NCBI GenBank assembly: GCA_020433455.1 | Contig: JAGRCP010000008.1 | Location: 34,682 to 98,681, forward strand | Origin: Caldilineaceae bacterium | Lineage (GTDB): Bacteria > Chloroflexota > Anaerolineae > Caldilineales > Caldilineaceae | Direction: 5' to 3' | DNA length: 64,000 nt | In this document: positions 1 through 8,809 of the stretch, one piece after another | Numbering within the stretch: position 1 is the stretch's first letter | How the letters are laid out: the number at the start of each line of letters is the position of its first letter | Position numbers and translations under genes: made by a program | Notes under the pieces: generated by a model | Seen by the model: only the letters and a program-made list of their open reading frames with translations | Told to the model about the DNA's origin: nothing | Databases searched by the model: none

Positions 1-539
1 GCATCAGGATCGTGACGTTGGGCCGCGGTCAGGCGGCGGGTATTATGGGCGAAGCGCTCATCATCGGTATAGATCTGGGATTCGTGGGTAACCATGCCGT
101 GGAACATGGCAAAGAACGGCTGATCTGGATCTGGGCGATTGCGCCAGTGGGCCTGGGGGCCGAAGTCGTCAAAGACCGTGGCCGGCGTGTGAAACTGATA
201 GTCGGTAAAGGCGTTGTTGGTGCAGTAATAGCCCGCCCCGCGCAAGATCTCGGGGATGGGCCGCACCTCTGCCGGCGGTACGGCCTTGGTGCGCATGTGC
301 ATGGTTCCGATTGCCGTAGGATACATGCCGGTGATGATGGCCGAACGCGACGGCCCGCAGACCGGCGTGGTGGCCAATGCATTGTCATAGCGCACGCCTT
401 CGCCGGCCATACGGTCCAGGTTGGGCGTGCAGGCATAGGCCGCGTCGGGATAGATGCCGGCATAGCAGCCCAGGTGGGGGTTGATGTCGTGGGTGCTAAT
501 CCAGAGAATATTTGGACGTTGCGCATTCCGGGAGGCCAT
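1..539 (-). CDS. Sulfatase (N-terminal part, runs off the window)
   Basis: This is the first 179 residues of a type I sulfatase, which hydrolyses sulfate esters with a formylglycine residue made from Cys or Ser. The reading frame opens with ATG at 539 (MASRNAQRPNILWISTHD), giving the usual N-terminal metal-binding strand. The formylglycine motif C-x-P-x-R is seen as CGPSR with the Cys at residue 61, followed by the typical SAIITGMYP. There is no signal peptide, so a cytoplasmic enzyme is inferred. It starts 12 bp after the ABC ATPase stop on the same strand and is probably the last visible gene of that operon. The substrate cannot be read from the sequence, and the C-terminus lies outside the window. 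Confidence 0.87.
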   Translation of the reverse strand, partial: MASRNAQRPNILWISTHDINPHLGCYAGIYPDAAYACTPNLDRMAGEGVRYDNALATTPVCGPSRSAIITGMYPTAIGTMHMRTKAVPPAEVRPIPEILRGAGYYCTNNAFTDYQFHTPATVFDDFGPQAHWRNRPDPDQPFFAMFHGMVTHESQIYTDDERFAHNTRRLTAAQRHDPD

Positions 540-551
540 GTTCTTTTCCTT

Positions 552-2630
552 TTAGCTAACTTCCCAGCAGGCGGCAAAGTGATCGGGGCGCTTCTCTTCG
601 AAGGGCGGCTCCTCCATTTTGCAGCGATCTACAGCCAGGGGACAGCGGGTGTGGAAGCGGCAGCCCGTAGGCGGACTGAGCGGGCTGGGCACATCGCCCT
701 TGAGAATGATCCGTTCTTTTTTCAGGGTCGGATCGGGAATCGGCACGGCTGACATAAGGGACTGTGTGTAAGGATGCAGCGGGTTGCGGAAAAGATCATC
801 GCGGCTGGCCAGCTCCACCATTTTACCCAGATACATGATGGCTACCCGGTCGGAAATGTGTTCCACCACCGACAGATCGTGGGCGACAAAAAGATAGGTC
901 AGATCGAACTCGTCCTGCAGGTCATTGAGCAGGTTCAGAACCTGAGATTGGATCGACACGTCCAGCGCGGAGACCGGCTCGTCGCACACGATGAATTTTG
1001 GATTCAGGGCCAGGGCCCGGGCGATGCCGATGCGCTGACGTTGCCCTCCGGAGAACTCATGAGGATAGCGCAGCGCGTGGTAATCTTCCAGACCTACCTT
1101 ACGCAGCATGTCGATGATGATATCCTTGCGCTCTTTGGCTGTGCCGATATTGTGCACCTTGAGGCCGTCGGCAATTGATTGGCCGATTTGCTTGCGCGGG
1201 TTCAATGAAGCGTAAGGGTCCTGTAAGACAATCTGCATATCCCGGCGCAGGCCCTTCAACTCCTGGCGACTCATGGAGAAGACGTCCTGCCCGTCAAACT
1301 GGACGCTGCCGTCAGTGGGCTCCTGCAGGCGCAGGATGGTGCGTCCGATGGTGGATTTGCCGCAGCCTGATTCGCCCACCAGCCCCAGGGTCTCGCCTGC
1401 CCGGATGGTGAAGCTCACGCCGTCCACCGCTTTGACGTTGGCCATTACCCGCCGCATCACGCCGCCGCGCACCGGGTAATATTTGCGGAGTTTTTTAACA
1501 TCCAGCAATGTTTTCGCGGTTGTCGTACGCGTCGTTCGTTGGGCATGGACTTCGGCCGGCGCGACCGGGGCGGGATCCGACGCGGCCTTGGGCTTTTCCA
1601 CCGGGGCGACGCCCGCCAAGGGCGCGACATGATCGCCGTCGCTCTGGTAGAGCCAGCACTTAGCCTCCTGATTGGCGCCTACCTGGAGCAGATCAGGTTC
1701 TTTGTGCCGACAGATATCCAGGCCATACTCGATTCGGGCGCTGCAACGCGCTGCGAAGTGACATCCCGGCGGCAGATCGACTAAATTTGGAACGGCGCCC
1801 GGAATGGCGTCCAGCCGATCTTTGACCGTGCCCAACACCGGAATCGAGGCCAGCAGCCCTTGGGTATACGGATGTTTGGGCTGGGCAAAGAGGGTCTCCA
1901 CCGGCGCCTGCTCCACAATTTGACCGGCATACATCACCGCCACCCGGTCCGCCATCTCGGCAATGACGCCCAGATCGTGGGTGATGAGGATGACGGCTGT
2001 TTCCAATTGCTCTTTCAGATTGCGGATGAGGTCCAGAATTTGGGCCTGAATGGTGACATCCAGCGCGGTTGTGGGTTCGTCCGCAATCAGGAGCTTGGGC
2101 GACAGCGCCAGGCCCATGGCAATCATGACGCGTTGGGCCTGGCCGCCCGACATCTCGTGGGGGTAGGCTTTAACCTTCTGGGCCGGGTCGGGGATGCCCA
2201 CCATGCGGAACATCTCCGTGGTGCGGGTGTCGATCTCCGCACCATCCATCTTCGAATGCAGCTTGAAGACTTCGGCTACCTGGTCGCCGGTCGTGTAGAC
2301 TGGGTTCAGGCTGCTTTGGGGTTGCTGAAAGATCATGGAGACGGCGTCACCCCGGATATGCACCATCTCCTTTTCGCTCATGGTCTGCAGCGGCTTTCCA
2401 TCGAAGAGAATCTCACCGGAAACGATTTTTCCCGGCGGGCCGATCAGGCGCATGATGGAAAGCGAAGTCACGCTTTTGCCTGACCCCGATTCCCCGACCA
2501 GGCCCAGTACCTCGCCCCGGCTAACGTGAAAATTGACGCCGTCTACGGCCTTGACTACGCCGTCTTCTGTATAGAAATAGGTATGCAGATCGTTTACCTG
2601 CAAGAGCGGTTGTTGCTTGTTCGCCATCAT
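552..2630 (-). CDS. Oligopeptide-type ABC transporter, double ATP-binding protein (DppD-DppF fusion)
   Basis: This protein powers uptake through the two permeases encoded just upstream. Its 692 residues hold two complete ABC domains. Walker A motifs are GESGSGKS (46-53) and GESGCGKS (419-426), signatures are SGGQAQR (161-167) and SGGQRQR (527-533), and Walker B ends in ADE (about 185) and CDE (about 551). Each half ends in the Cys-containing oligopeptide/dipeptide transporter C-terminal domain ([10 protein letters not shown] near 288-296, [10 protein letters not shown] near 654-663). A Pro/Ala linker (about 335-365) joins the halves. AGGAGG lies 5 nt before the first of two adjacent ATGs. Fused double ATPases of this layout are known for family-5 transporters (GsiA-like). 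The transported solute is unknown; the sulfatases around it suggest a sulfated compound. Confidence 0.95.
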   Translation of the reverse strand: MMANKQQPLLQVNDLHTYFYTEDGVVKAVDGVNFHVSRGEVLGLVGESGSGKSVTSLSIMRLIGPPGKIVSGEILFDGKPLQTMSEKEMVHIRGDAVSMIFQQPQSSLNPVYTTGDQVAEVFKLHSKMDGAEIDTRTTEMFRMVGIPDPAQKVKAYPHEMSGGQAQRVMIAMGLALSPKLLIADEPTTALDVTIQAQILDLIRNLKEQLETAVILITHDLGVIAEMADRVAVMYAGQIVEQAPVETLFAQPKHPYTQGLLASIPVLGTVKDRLDAIPGAVPNLVDLPPGCHFAARCSARIEYGLDICRHKEPDLLQVGANQEAKCWLYQSDGDHVAPLAGVAPVEKPKAASDPAPVAPAEVHAQRTTRTTTAKTLLDVKKLRKYYPVRGGVMRRVMANVKAVDGVSFTIRAGETLGLVGESGCGKSTIGRTILRLQEPTDGSVQFDGQDVFSMSRQELKGLRRDMQIVLQDPYASLNPRKQIGQSIADGLKVHNIGTAKERKDIIIDMLRKVGLEDYHALRYPHEFSGGQRQRIGIARALALNPKFIVCDEPVSALDVSIQSQVLNLLNDLQDEFDLTYLFVAHDLSVVEHISDRVAIMYLGKMVELASRDDLFRNPLHPYTQSLMSAVPIPDPTLKKERIILKGDVPSPLSPPTGCRFHTRCPLAVDRCKMEEPPFEEKRPDHFAACWEVS

Positions 2631-2670
2631 TGCCTCCTTGAAGCTCGGTCGGATAGACCCTACTACATTG

Positions 2671-2760
2671 CGGCGTAAATACCGCGGCAGAAATAATGTC
2701 CGCTTTTTTCTCTGGTAAAGCGTTCAACTAACTGTTGCATTATTCCCGACGGGATTTACT
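2671..2760. repeat. Family II dispersed inverted-repeat element, copy c
   Basis: An intergenic element of about 90 bp whose ends are imperfect inverted repeats (GTAAATACCGCGGCAGAAAT at the left; the complement of the right end reads GTAAATCCCGTCGGGAATAA). Related copies lie at 4764-4840 and 12561-12636. The right end reaches the stop codon of the DppC-like permease (TAG at 2761-2759), so the element touches the gene end. It has no coding capacity. It could be a REP/MITE-like sequence or an RNA stem-loop between operon genes. Confidence 0.55.
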
Positions 2761-3682
2761 ACATTTTGCCCGACAGGTATGGATCCAGCGCGTCCCGGAC
2801 GCCGTCGCCCAGGAAGTTAACCGCCATCACCATGAGAAAAATCGCGGCGCCGGGCGCCAGGGACATCCAGGGCGCCAGTTGCAGGTAGCGATTGCCCGTG
2901 GCGACCATGCTGCCCCAGCTGGGCGTAGGCGGCTGAATGCCCAGCCCCAGAAAGCTCAGCGTCGCCTCGGCCAGGATAATGCCGCCGATGCTCAGGGAGG
3001 CGATGACGATGATGGGCGCGGTAACGTTGGGCAGGATTTCCTGGAACAGAATGCCGGCCGTCGATTTGCCCAACGCGCGCGTAGCCAGAACATATTCCCG
3101 CTCCGCGACGGAGAGCGTCTCGGCATAGACGATGCGGGCATAGCGAGCCACGCCGACGATGCCGATGGCAATGAGGGCATTGATCAGATTCGGCCCCAGC
3201 AGGCCTGCAATCACGATCATGAGCAGGATGGAGGGAATGGAAAGCAGCGCGTCCATGACCCGCATGATGATTGTCTCCACCGGGCCGCGCACCGTACCGG
3301 CAATGAGCCCCAGGGTCACCCCGATGCTGGATGAGATGAGCAGGGGGATAAAGGCGGCGAAGATGGATATGCGGCCGCCGTAGAGTATGCGGGTGTAGAG
3401 ATCGCGGCCCAGATCATCCGTTCCCATCCAGTGTGCGCTGCTGGGCGGCTGACGCACGGCTTCGTAATCCGGCACGATGGGATCGTAGGGCGTCAGCAGC
3501 GGCGCAAAGACCGCGCCGATGAGAAAAAGCACTACGATGACGGCCCCTATGCGGGGCAGAATGCGTCGAAACAGGCGGCGCAGAAAATAGCGATAGCCGG
3601 TGCGATTGCTGCGCTTGCGGCTCTCCCGGACTGTCTCCGGCGGAGCGGGATCGCCTGCATTGCTCATGGTTTGTGCAGTCAT
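2759..3682 (-). CDS. Oligopeptide-type ABC transporter permease (DppC/OppC family)
   Basis: Inner-membrane permease of 307 residues, the usual size for DppC/OppC. A basic cytoplasmic N-terminus (about 1-37) precedes the first membrane segment (IGAVIVVLFLIGAVFAPLL). The family landmark follows (MGTDDLGRDLYTRILYGGR, about 92-110), then further hydrophobic segments and the ATPase-contacting EAA loop (EYVLATRALGKSTAGILFQ, about 195-215). It pairs with the DppB-like permease, whose stop lies 17 bp before this start. The following ATPase gene is 128 bp away, with a repeat element in between. Confidence 0.94.
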   Translation of the reverse strand: MTAQTMSNAGDPAPPETVRESRKRSNRTGYRYFLRRLFRRILPRIGAVIVVLFLIGAVFAPLLTPYDPIVPDYEAVRQPPSSAHWMGTDDLGRDLYTRILYGGRISIFAAFIPLLISSSIGVTLGLIAGTVRGPVETIIMRVMDALLSIPSILLMIVIAGLLGPNLINALIAIGIVGVARYARIVYAETLSVAEREYVLATRALGKSTAGILFQEILPNVTAPIIVIASLSIGGIILAEATLSFLGLGIQPPTPSWGSMVATGNRYLQLAPWMSLAPGAAIFLMVMAVNFLGDGVRDALDPYLSGKM

Positions 3683-3699
3683 TTCTTAATCTCCTTACG

Positions 3700-4656
3700 T
3701 TATGAAACCCGAATGCGGGGATCCAGCAGGCCGTAAAGCAGGTCTACTACCAGATTGACCGTCAGGTAGCTCAGGGTGATCACCAGCACCACGCCCTGAA
3801 CGACTGGAAAGTCGCGGATGAAGATGGCGTCGAGCCCCAGACGTCCCATGCCGGGCAGGGAGAATATCTGCTCGATGACTACTGCTCCGCCCAGAAGCGC
3901 GCCGAACTGGAGGCCGATGATGGTCAGTACCGGCAGCATGGCGTTGCGAAAGGCGTGCTTAAAGACAACGCGCCCCTCTTTGGCGCCTTTGGCCCGGGCC
4001 GTGCGAATGTAATCCTGGTGCATCACCTCCAACATGCCGGAGCGGGTCATGCGCATGACCGAAGCCATCAGCCCGATGCCCAGGGTGATGACGGGCAGCA
4101 CCATCCTCTCCAGGTTGGCCGGGATGTCTTCGCTGAACCGGACAAATCCGCTGGAGGGAAGCAGGCTTAACTTGACGGCAAAGAGGTAAACAAGCAGGAG
4201 CGCGACCCAAAAGTTCGGCGCTGAAATGCCGCCGATAGCCAGGCTCGTCCCCAGCAGGTCGCCGAAAGAATTCGGCTTGAGCGCAGCATAAATGCCGATT
4301 GGGATGGCAATCACCAGCGCAAAAACGATGGAGAGCAGGGCCAGCTCCATGGAGACGGGAAACGCACTCTTGAGCATGTCACTGACCTGCCGACCGCCGC
4401 GGATGGACGTGCCCAGGTCTCCTTGCAGCGCATGCCAGAGCCAGTCTCCGTACTGCACGATGAGGGGACGATCCAGCCCCAGCTCATGGCGCAGCGCGTC
4501 CATTTGCACTTCGGTCAAGCCATCCGTCTGTTCGACATCTACCAGCAGATAAATCGGGTCGCCAGGCGCCATGAACATCAGCGTAAAGACAATAAACGTT
4601 ACAATGAGCAGAACCGGGATGGTTGCCAACAGCCGTCGGATAATGTATTGAATCAT
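3700..4656 (-). CDS. Oligopeptide-type ABC transporter permease (DppB/OppB family)
   Basis: Inner-membrane permease of 318 residues. It begins with the standard DppB start (MIQYIIRRLLATIPVLLIVT) and has the conserved periplasmic stretch after TM1 (FMAPGDPIYLL). The EAA loop is DYIRTARAKGAKEGRVVFKH (about 215-235), and the C-terminal DPRIRVS is typical of the family. It forms the channel with the DppC-like subunit downstream. A GC-rich stem-loop and a family II repeat separate it from the solute-binding protein gene upstream, which may set the ratio of binding protein to permease. Confidence 0.94.
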   Translation of the reverse strand: MIQYIIRRLLATIPVLLIVTFIVFTLMFMAPGDPIYLLVDVEQTDGLTEVQMDALRHELGLDRPLIVQYGDWLWHALQGDLGTSIRGGRQVSDMLKSAFPVSMELALLSIVFALVIAIPIGIYAALKPNSFGDLLGTSLAIGGISAPNFWVALLLVYLFAVKLSLLPSSGFVRFSEDIPANLERMVLPVITLGIGLMASVMRMTRSGMLEVMHQDYIRTARAKGAKEGRVVFKHAFRNAMLPVLTIIGLQFGALLGGAVVIEQIFSLPGMGRLGLDAIFIRDFPVVQGVVLVITLSYLTVNLVVDLLYGLLDPRIRVS

Positions 4657-4763
4657 TTGATCACCATTTTTGGTATCTGATCGGCAAATCTGCGGAATGA
4701 GCGTTTTGCTCGCCGGGCGCGACGCTCTCTGCCGTTGATTTGTCGATAGGCCTCGTACAGTCG

Positions 4764-4840
4764 GGCGTACATATCCCGGCGGAAATTAGAGTCTTCTGTC
4801 TCTAGTCGGAACCGTCGGCTTATTTCCATCGGGATTTACT
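4764..4840. repeat. Family II dispersed inverted-repeat element, copy a
   Basis: A 77-bp element closely matching 12561-12636. Both begin GGCGTACATA and both carry CTTCTG in the middle and TTATTTCC near the right end. The two ends of this copy are imperfect inverted repeats of each other (about GTAAATCCCGNNGGAAATAAG). It lies in the 326-bp gap between the solute-binding protein and the DppB-like permease. The rest of that gap holds the stem-loop at 4922-4953 and no convincing gene. Confidence 0.6.
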
Positions 4841-4921
4841 CTGTAACTCTTGCGGGTTGAGCCGCCTCACCGTGCGCCGCCGTAATGGAGTAAGGCTGCG
4901 TCAGAGATTTGAACTCCCTGA

Positions 4922-4953
4922 ACGTCCCCGGCGCCGGCCGACGCCGGGGACGT
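4922..4953 (-). promoter_or_regulatory. GC-rich intercistronic stem-loop after the solute-binding protein gene
   Basis: Perfect 12-bp arms (ACGTCCCCGGCG at 4922-4933 and its complement at 4942-4953) enclose an 8-nt loop. The structure starts about 30 bp after the binding-protein stop. There is no T-run after it on the minus strand, so it is a poor intrinsic terminator. In binding-protein operons such as malE-malF, stem-loops at this place protect the upstream mRNA. The same role is inferred here. Confidence 0.6.
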
Positions 4954-4982
4954 AATTCTCCGGACTGACCTTGCACCGAGGA

Positions 4983-6599
4983 TCAGTCGCTTTGGGGTTG
5001 GAGATAGAGATAGTTATATCCGCCGACGAAGGTGGTGTGATAGTCGCCCAGCTTGTCGGCGTTCCACGTGTAGAGGGTCTCCTGGAATATGTACGGGACC
5101 ACCACCATGGCTTCGTATTCCATGACGTTTGCTTCGTGGAGAATAGCCATGCGCTCTTCCGTATCAAAGGTGGCGGTGGATTGGAGAAGCAAGTCATCAA
5201 AGGTGGGATCGTCGGGATCGCACCAACCGCTCATGCCCACGCTCGCGTTACAGCCTGCGTAGAGGCGCAGCCAGGTGGCCGGATCAACGTGCAGGTTCTG
5301 CTGCACGACAAAACCGGCATTGGCGCTGTTGTGATCCTGGCGCAGAATTTCGATGTGACGGGCAAATTCGTTGACTTCGATTTCCAGCTTGATGCCTACT
5401 TCAGCCAGGCTGCTCTGCATCATCTGCAGGAGTTGGGAGCGGAAAGGCTGGGGCGTTACCGAAACTTTGAAGGTGTAGCCGTCGGGATTGCCGGCCGCGG
5501 CCAGCATCTCTTTGGCTTTTTCCACATCACGGTGCAGCGCCTCGCCCGCCGGCTCATAGGCCCAACTGCCGGGCGGAATCAAACCGTCGGCCGCGGTGCC
5601 GTAGCCCTCAAACCCTACGTTGATGAGCACGTCGTAGTCGATCGCGTAGGCGAATGCCAGGCGGTTCTCCAGCTTGTCGAAGGGCGGGATGCGGGTGTTG
5701 AGCACCAACGAATACCAGCCAGTCTGGTCGCTGCCCACCTGGAAGCCGGGGATGGCTTCGAACAGGGGCACATCTTTCGGCTCCTGTTCATGGAGCAGAT
5801 CCAGCTCGCCGCTTTGGGCCGCCAACAGCGCCGACGCGCCGTCCTGGAAGTTGCGCCAGATAATACGGTCGGCCAGCCCCACGCCTTCCTGCCAGTAGTT
5901 GGGGTTCTTGGCCAGAATGACTTCTACGCCCGGCTCCCACTTTTCCAGGGTGTAGGGGCCGCTGCCTACCGGATTGATGCCAAAGGCGTCTGTGCCCGCC
6001 TCTTCATATGCAGTCGGTGAAACGATGGACGTGTTGGGTTGCGACAGCGCATAGAGCGCCGTAACGTCAGGCTGACTGAAGGTGAATTGAACCGTAGATT
6101 CATCCAGCGCTTCCCAACCGGATAAGGTCAGGACGGAGGTGCCCAGGAAGAGGTCGGGATCCTGGAACAGGTCCGCGCTGTAGATAACCGCATCCGCATT
6201 GAGGGGCGTGCCGTCGCTAAAGGTCACATCGTTCCGAAGATGGAAGGTGATCGTCTGTCCGTCTTCCGAAACTTCCCACGAATCGGCCAGCCACGGGATC
6301 ACGTTGCCGTCATCATCCACCCGTACAAGCGTGTCGAAGAGTCCGATAGCGACGCCGGTAGCTGCCGGGTTGTTGACGTTGAAAGGGTTCAGATCGGTGA
6401 ATTGTTGCAGATAGCTGATGCGAATGCTGGTCGGCGCGCCCGAATCCGCCGGGGCTGCGTCAGCGGATTCCGCGGTCGCGCCGTCGGTCGCGACCGCGCC
6501 AGTGGAAGAGGTCTCCGTGCGACCGCCGCCGCAGGCCGCCAGGGTCAGCGCAGCAATCGTCAGTATGATGATTCCATACAGTCGAAATTTCGATTTCAT
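4983..6599 (-). CDS. Family 5 extracellular solute-binding lipoprotein of the ABC transporter
   Basis: Captures the substrate outside the cell and delivers it to the DppB/DppC permeases. The ATG at 6599 is chosen because GAGGA lies a few bases upstream; a GTG 12 bases earlier would add four residues. The protein has 538 residues. It has a signal peptide with lipobox LAAC (Cys23), an Ala/Ser-rich tether (about 24-55) and then a family 5 binding domain (ISYLQQFTDLNPFNVNNPAA near the start; LTFHLRNDVTFSDGTPLNAD-like strand-turn near 115-130; AYAIDYDVLI near 310). Family 5 proteins bind peptides, nickel or oligosaccharides, so the ligand is open. The sulfatase neighbours make a sulfated ligand plausible. 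Confidence 0.93.
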   Translation of the reverse strand: MKSKFRLYGIIILTIAALTLAACGGGRTETSSTGAVATDGATAESADAAPADSGAPTSIRISYLQQFTDLNPFNVNNPAATGVAIGLFDTLVRVDDDGNVIPWLADSWEVSEDGQTITFHLRNDVTFSDGTPLNADAVIYSADLFQDPDLFLGTSVLTLSGWEALDESTVQFTFSQPDVTALYALSQPNTSIVSPTAYEEAGTDAFGINPVGSGPYTLEKWEPGVEVILAKNPNYWQEGVGLADRIIWRNFQDGASALLAAQSGELDLLHEQEPKDVPLFEAIPGFQVGSDQTGWYSLVLNTRIPPFDKLENRLAFAYAIDYDVLINVGFEGYGTAADGLIPPGSWAYEPAGEALHRDVEKAKEMLAAAGNPDGYTFKVSVTPQPFRSQLLQMMQSSLAEVGIKLEIEVNEFARHIEILRQDHNSANAGFVVQQNLHVDPATWLRLYAGCNASVGMSGWCDPDDPTFDDLLLQSTATFDTEERMAILHEANVMEYEAMVVVPYIFQETLYTWNADKLGDYHTTFVGGYNYLYLQPQSD

Positions 6600-7003
6600 G
6601 ATTTTCCTCACAGTTGTAGAGTAGGGAGCAAATGGAACAGCGTTCCGGTTTCCTGCTTTCGGACTGATGGTTTTGTATCTGTTCGATAGGCGCCTCGCTT
6701 GTGCAAAGGTTGCGATTGTCAGTACAAGACAGGGGATAACGAGATTTCACTCGGGCGTATACAAACGGATGACTTCAAAATGAGTTGACGACAGGCGCAT
6801 GCTTGCACTGCTGCCTGCGGCGCTGCGTCCAGGGCAGGCTTCGGGCCTCAGCTCCTGGGTGGTCAACTAATTTTGCCCGGCTTTATCCACCTTTGGGCGC
6901 AATTGAGATTCTGTCCAAAGGGGAAAGAACGGCGATGGCTTGACTTGTAAAAAGCTTGGTCAAATCTTCCGGCAGGTTTAAATTGCGCCGCCGGCTACCG
7001 GCT
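6600..7003. other. Intergenic region with an 85-bp inverted-repeat structure
   Basis: No convincing gene is seen in this 404-bp gap between the binding protein and the first sulfatase. AGTTGAC (6783-6789) and GTCAACT (6862-6868) form distant inverted ends, and GCCTGC (6813-6818) pairs with GCAGGC (6834-6839) inside. The sequence after the right end (AATTTTGCCCGGCTTTATCC) weakly resembles AATTAGCCCGGTTTATGC near 11814. The gap probably also holds the promoter or leader of the transporter genes, but no clear -35/-10 pair was found. Confidence 0.35.
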
Positions 7004-8806
7004 CTATGGCTCAGGCGGAGGAAGGGCTGCGTCTTCTTCATCCAGGCGTTCCAGCTCGGCGGCGACGGCTTTCAACCTGGCGGCCGTGAAGAGGCCGGGC
7101 GCAAAGTTGGCAATCTGGAGGAGCGACGCATTGACGGCCGGCTTCAAGAGCGGATTGTCCTGAAAGCCGGGGAAGTGACATTCCAGGATGGACGCAGCTC
7201 CTTCATTGGCCAACAATTCCTTGATGGGGGTCTCAAGATTCAGGGCGCCGTTTCCGGCCCCAATCTCCTCGGGATGCAAGGCGCGCAGCGCGGTTTCATG
7301 CTGGGCCGCCAGATGCAGATGACGGGCTTCCACCACGCCGTCCTGGGGCAGATTCAGGCGCGCGTATTGCTCCGCCGGCGCGTCATTGGCCTGCATCATC
7401 TCAACCATGAGCTTGATGAGGCGCGTCTCTGTTTCCTCATCCACAATGGGCTGTTCCTGATGGGGATCGGTTTCCAGATCAAAGAGAAGCGATCCGAAGA
7501 TGGCCGGATTGAGCCCCGAGTGGACAGGAATTTTCAGAGTCGCACAGCCTTTGGTGAAGGTGAAAGGATCGGCTAACGTTGCGTCGTGCAGCTCTGCGAC
7601 GCCGAAGCGGGAGCGCATGTGGGTGGGCATAAGCGTGTAGTCAAAGAGAGGCCGATTGGCGTCGGACTGGGGGGCACGCAGATAGGTATAGCGGCCGTCG
7701 GTGATGTTAACGTGGCCGCCGTGGGAGCCGTAGAGCGCGGCCGCCCGGGGCGATTCTGTGCCGCTGCTCGTCCCTGCATCCAGCGCAAGACCCTGCATGT
7801 CCTCCGGCCGTTCCACACCGAAAAAGTTCAGCAGGGTCGGCGGTACGTCAATCATTTGCACCAGCCCCTCCCGCCGCTCGGCTCGGACGCGGTTACGTGG
7901 ATCCCAGACAAAAAGGGGCGTGTGCACCACTTCGTTGTAGAAGGGCTGCACGCTTTTGGCCCACCAATTGTGCTCGCCCAGCAGATAGCCGTGGTCCGTA
8001 CAGACAATGAGGAGCGTGTCCTCCCACATGTTGAAGCGGTCCATCATGTCCAGTACCCGGCCAAGAGAGCGATCACACATGCTCACCAGCGCGGCGTAGG
8101 TCTTGCGGACATGGTCCACCGTTTCCGGCGCTTCGGTGACCCGGGCGTAAGGCGGCCAGTCCATATCCGGCCCGCGATAGTCGTCAGGATAGAGCGCTTT
8201 GTACTGGTCGTGGACGAAGAAGGGCTCATGGGGATCAAACGTCTCGATCTGGAGGAACCAGTCTTCCTTTGCGTGATTGGCGGCCACAAAGTCCAGGCCC
8301 AGATCAAAGACCCGGGTTTGGCTCTGCTCCGCCTCTGTGGGCATGTACTCCCGGTTGATCTTGTCCTGGCGCTTCATGTTGGCGAACATGCTCTCCGCTT
8401 CGTCCCACTCATCCCCTTCAGGCACGCGGCCCTTCCAGAGATCGCCTTCCTGACCGCGCACGAACTCCCAACTGCTGTAACGATTGTGATAGGTCGCGCC
8501 GCCGTCTTCCCAGTAATGCTGATGGTCGCTGATGAGGTGGGTATAGATCCGGTTTTGCTTGAGCAATTCGGGCATGGAATCGTCAAACGGCTCGATGGGT
8601 CCCCAACTGCGGTGGAGGAAGTTGTAGCGACCGGTATGGAGTTCACGCCGTGCCGGCATGCAGGGCATGCTGCCGGAGTAACAGTTGTCGAACGTGACCG
8701 CGCGCTCGGCCAGGCGTTCAAAGTTCGGCGCCTCTACCCACTCGCACCCGTAGTTGGGCAAAAAGCGACGATTAAGCGAGTCAAACATGACCATGATTGC
8801 CTTCAT
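7004..8806 (-). CDS. Sulfatase with an extra helical C-terminal region
   Basis: A 600-residue type I sulfatase that hydrolyses an unknown sulfate ester. Visible motifs are the N-terminal metal-binding strand (MKAIMVMFDS, Asp9), the formylglycine motif CMPAR (Cys49) followed by RELHTGRY, and the late metal-binding motif CTDHGYLLGEHN (about 268-280). Sulfatase folds usually end near residue 480-500. Here about 100 extra residues follow (ETPIKELLANEGAASILECH ... LKAVAAELERLDEEDAA) that look helical. No signal peptide is present, so the enzyme should be cytoplasmic and needs an intracellular formylglycine-generating enzyme, none of which lies in this window. It starts 3 bp after the upstream sulfatase stop and is tightly coupled to it. 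Confidence 0.92.
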   Translation of the reverse strand: MKAIMVMFDSLNRRFLPNYGCEWVEAPNFERLAERAVTFDNCYSGSMPCMPARRELHTGRYNFLHRSWGPIEPFDDSMPELLKQNRIYTHLISDHQHYWEDGGATYHNRYSSWEFVRGQEGDLWKGRVPEGDEWDEAESMFANMKRQDKINREYMPTEAEQSQTRVFDLGLDFVAANHAKEDWFLQIETFDPHEPFFVHDQYKALYPDDYRGPDMDWPPYARVTEAPETVDHVRKTYAALVSMCDRSLGRVLDMMDRFNMWEDTLLIVCTDHGYLLGEHNWWAKSVQPFYNEVVHTPLFVWDPRNRVRAERREGLVQMIDVPPTLLNFFGVERPEDMQGLALDAGTSSGTESPRAAALYGSHGGHVNITDGRYTYLRAPQSDANRPLFDYTLMPTHMRSRFGVAELHDATLADPFTFTKGCATLKIPVHSGLNPAIFGSLLFDLETDPHQEQPIVDEETETRLIKLMVEMMQANDAPAEQYARLNLPQDGVVEARHLHLAAQHETALRALHPEEIGAGNGALNLETPIKELLANEGAASILECHFPGFQDNPLLKPAVNASLLQIANFAPGLFTAARLKAVAAELERLDEEDAALPPPEP

Positions 8807-8809
8807 GCC

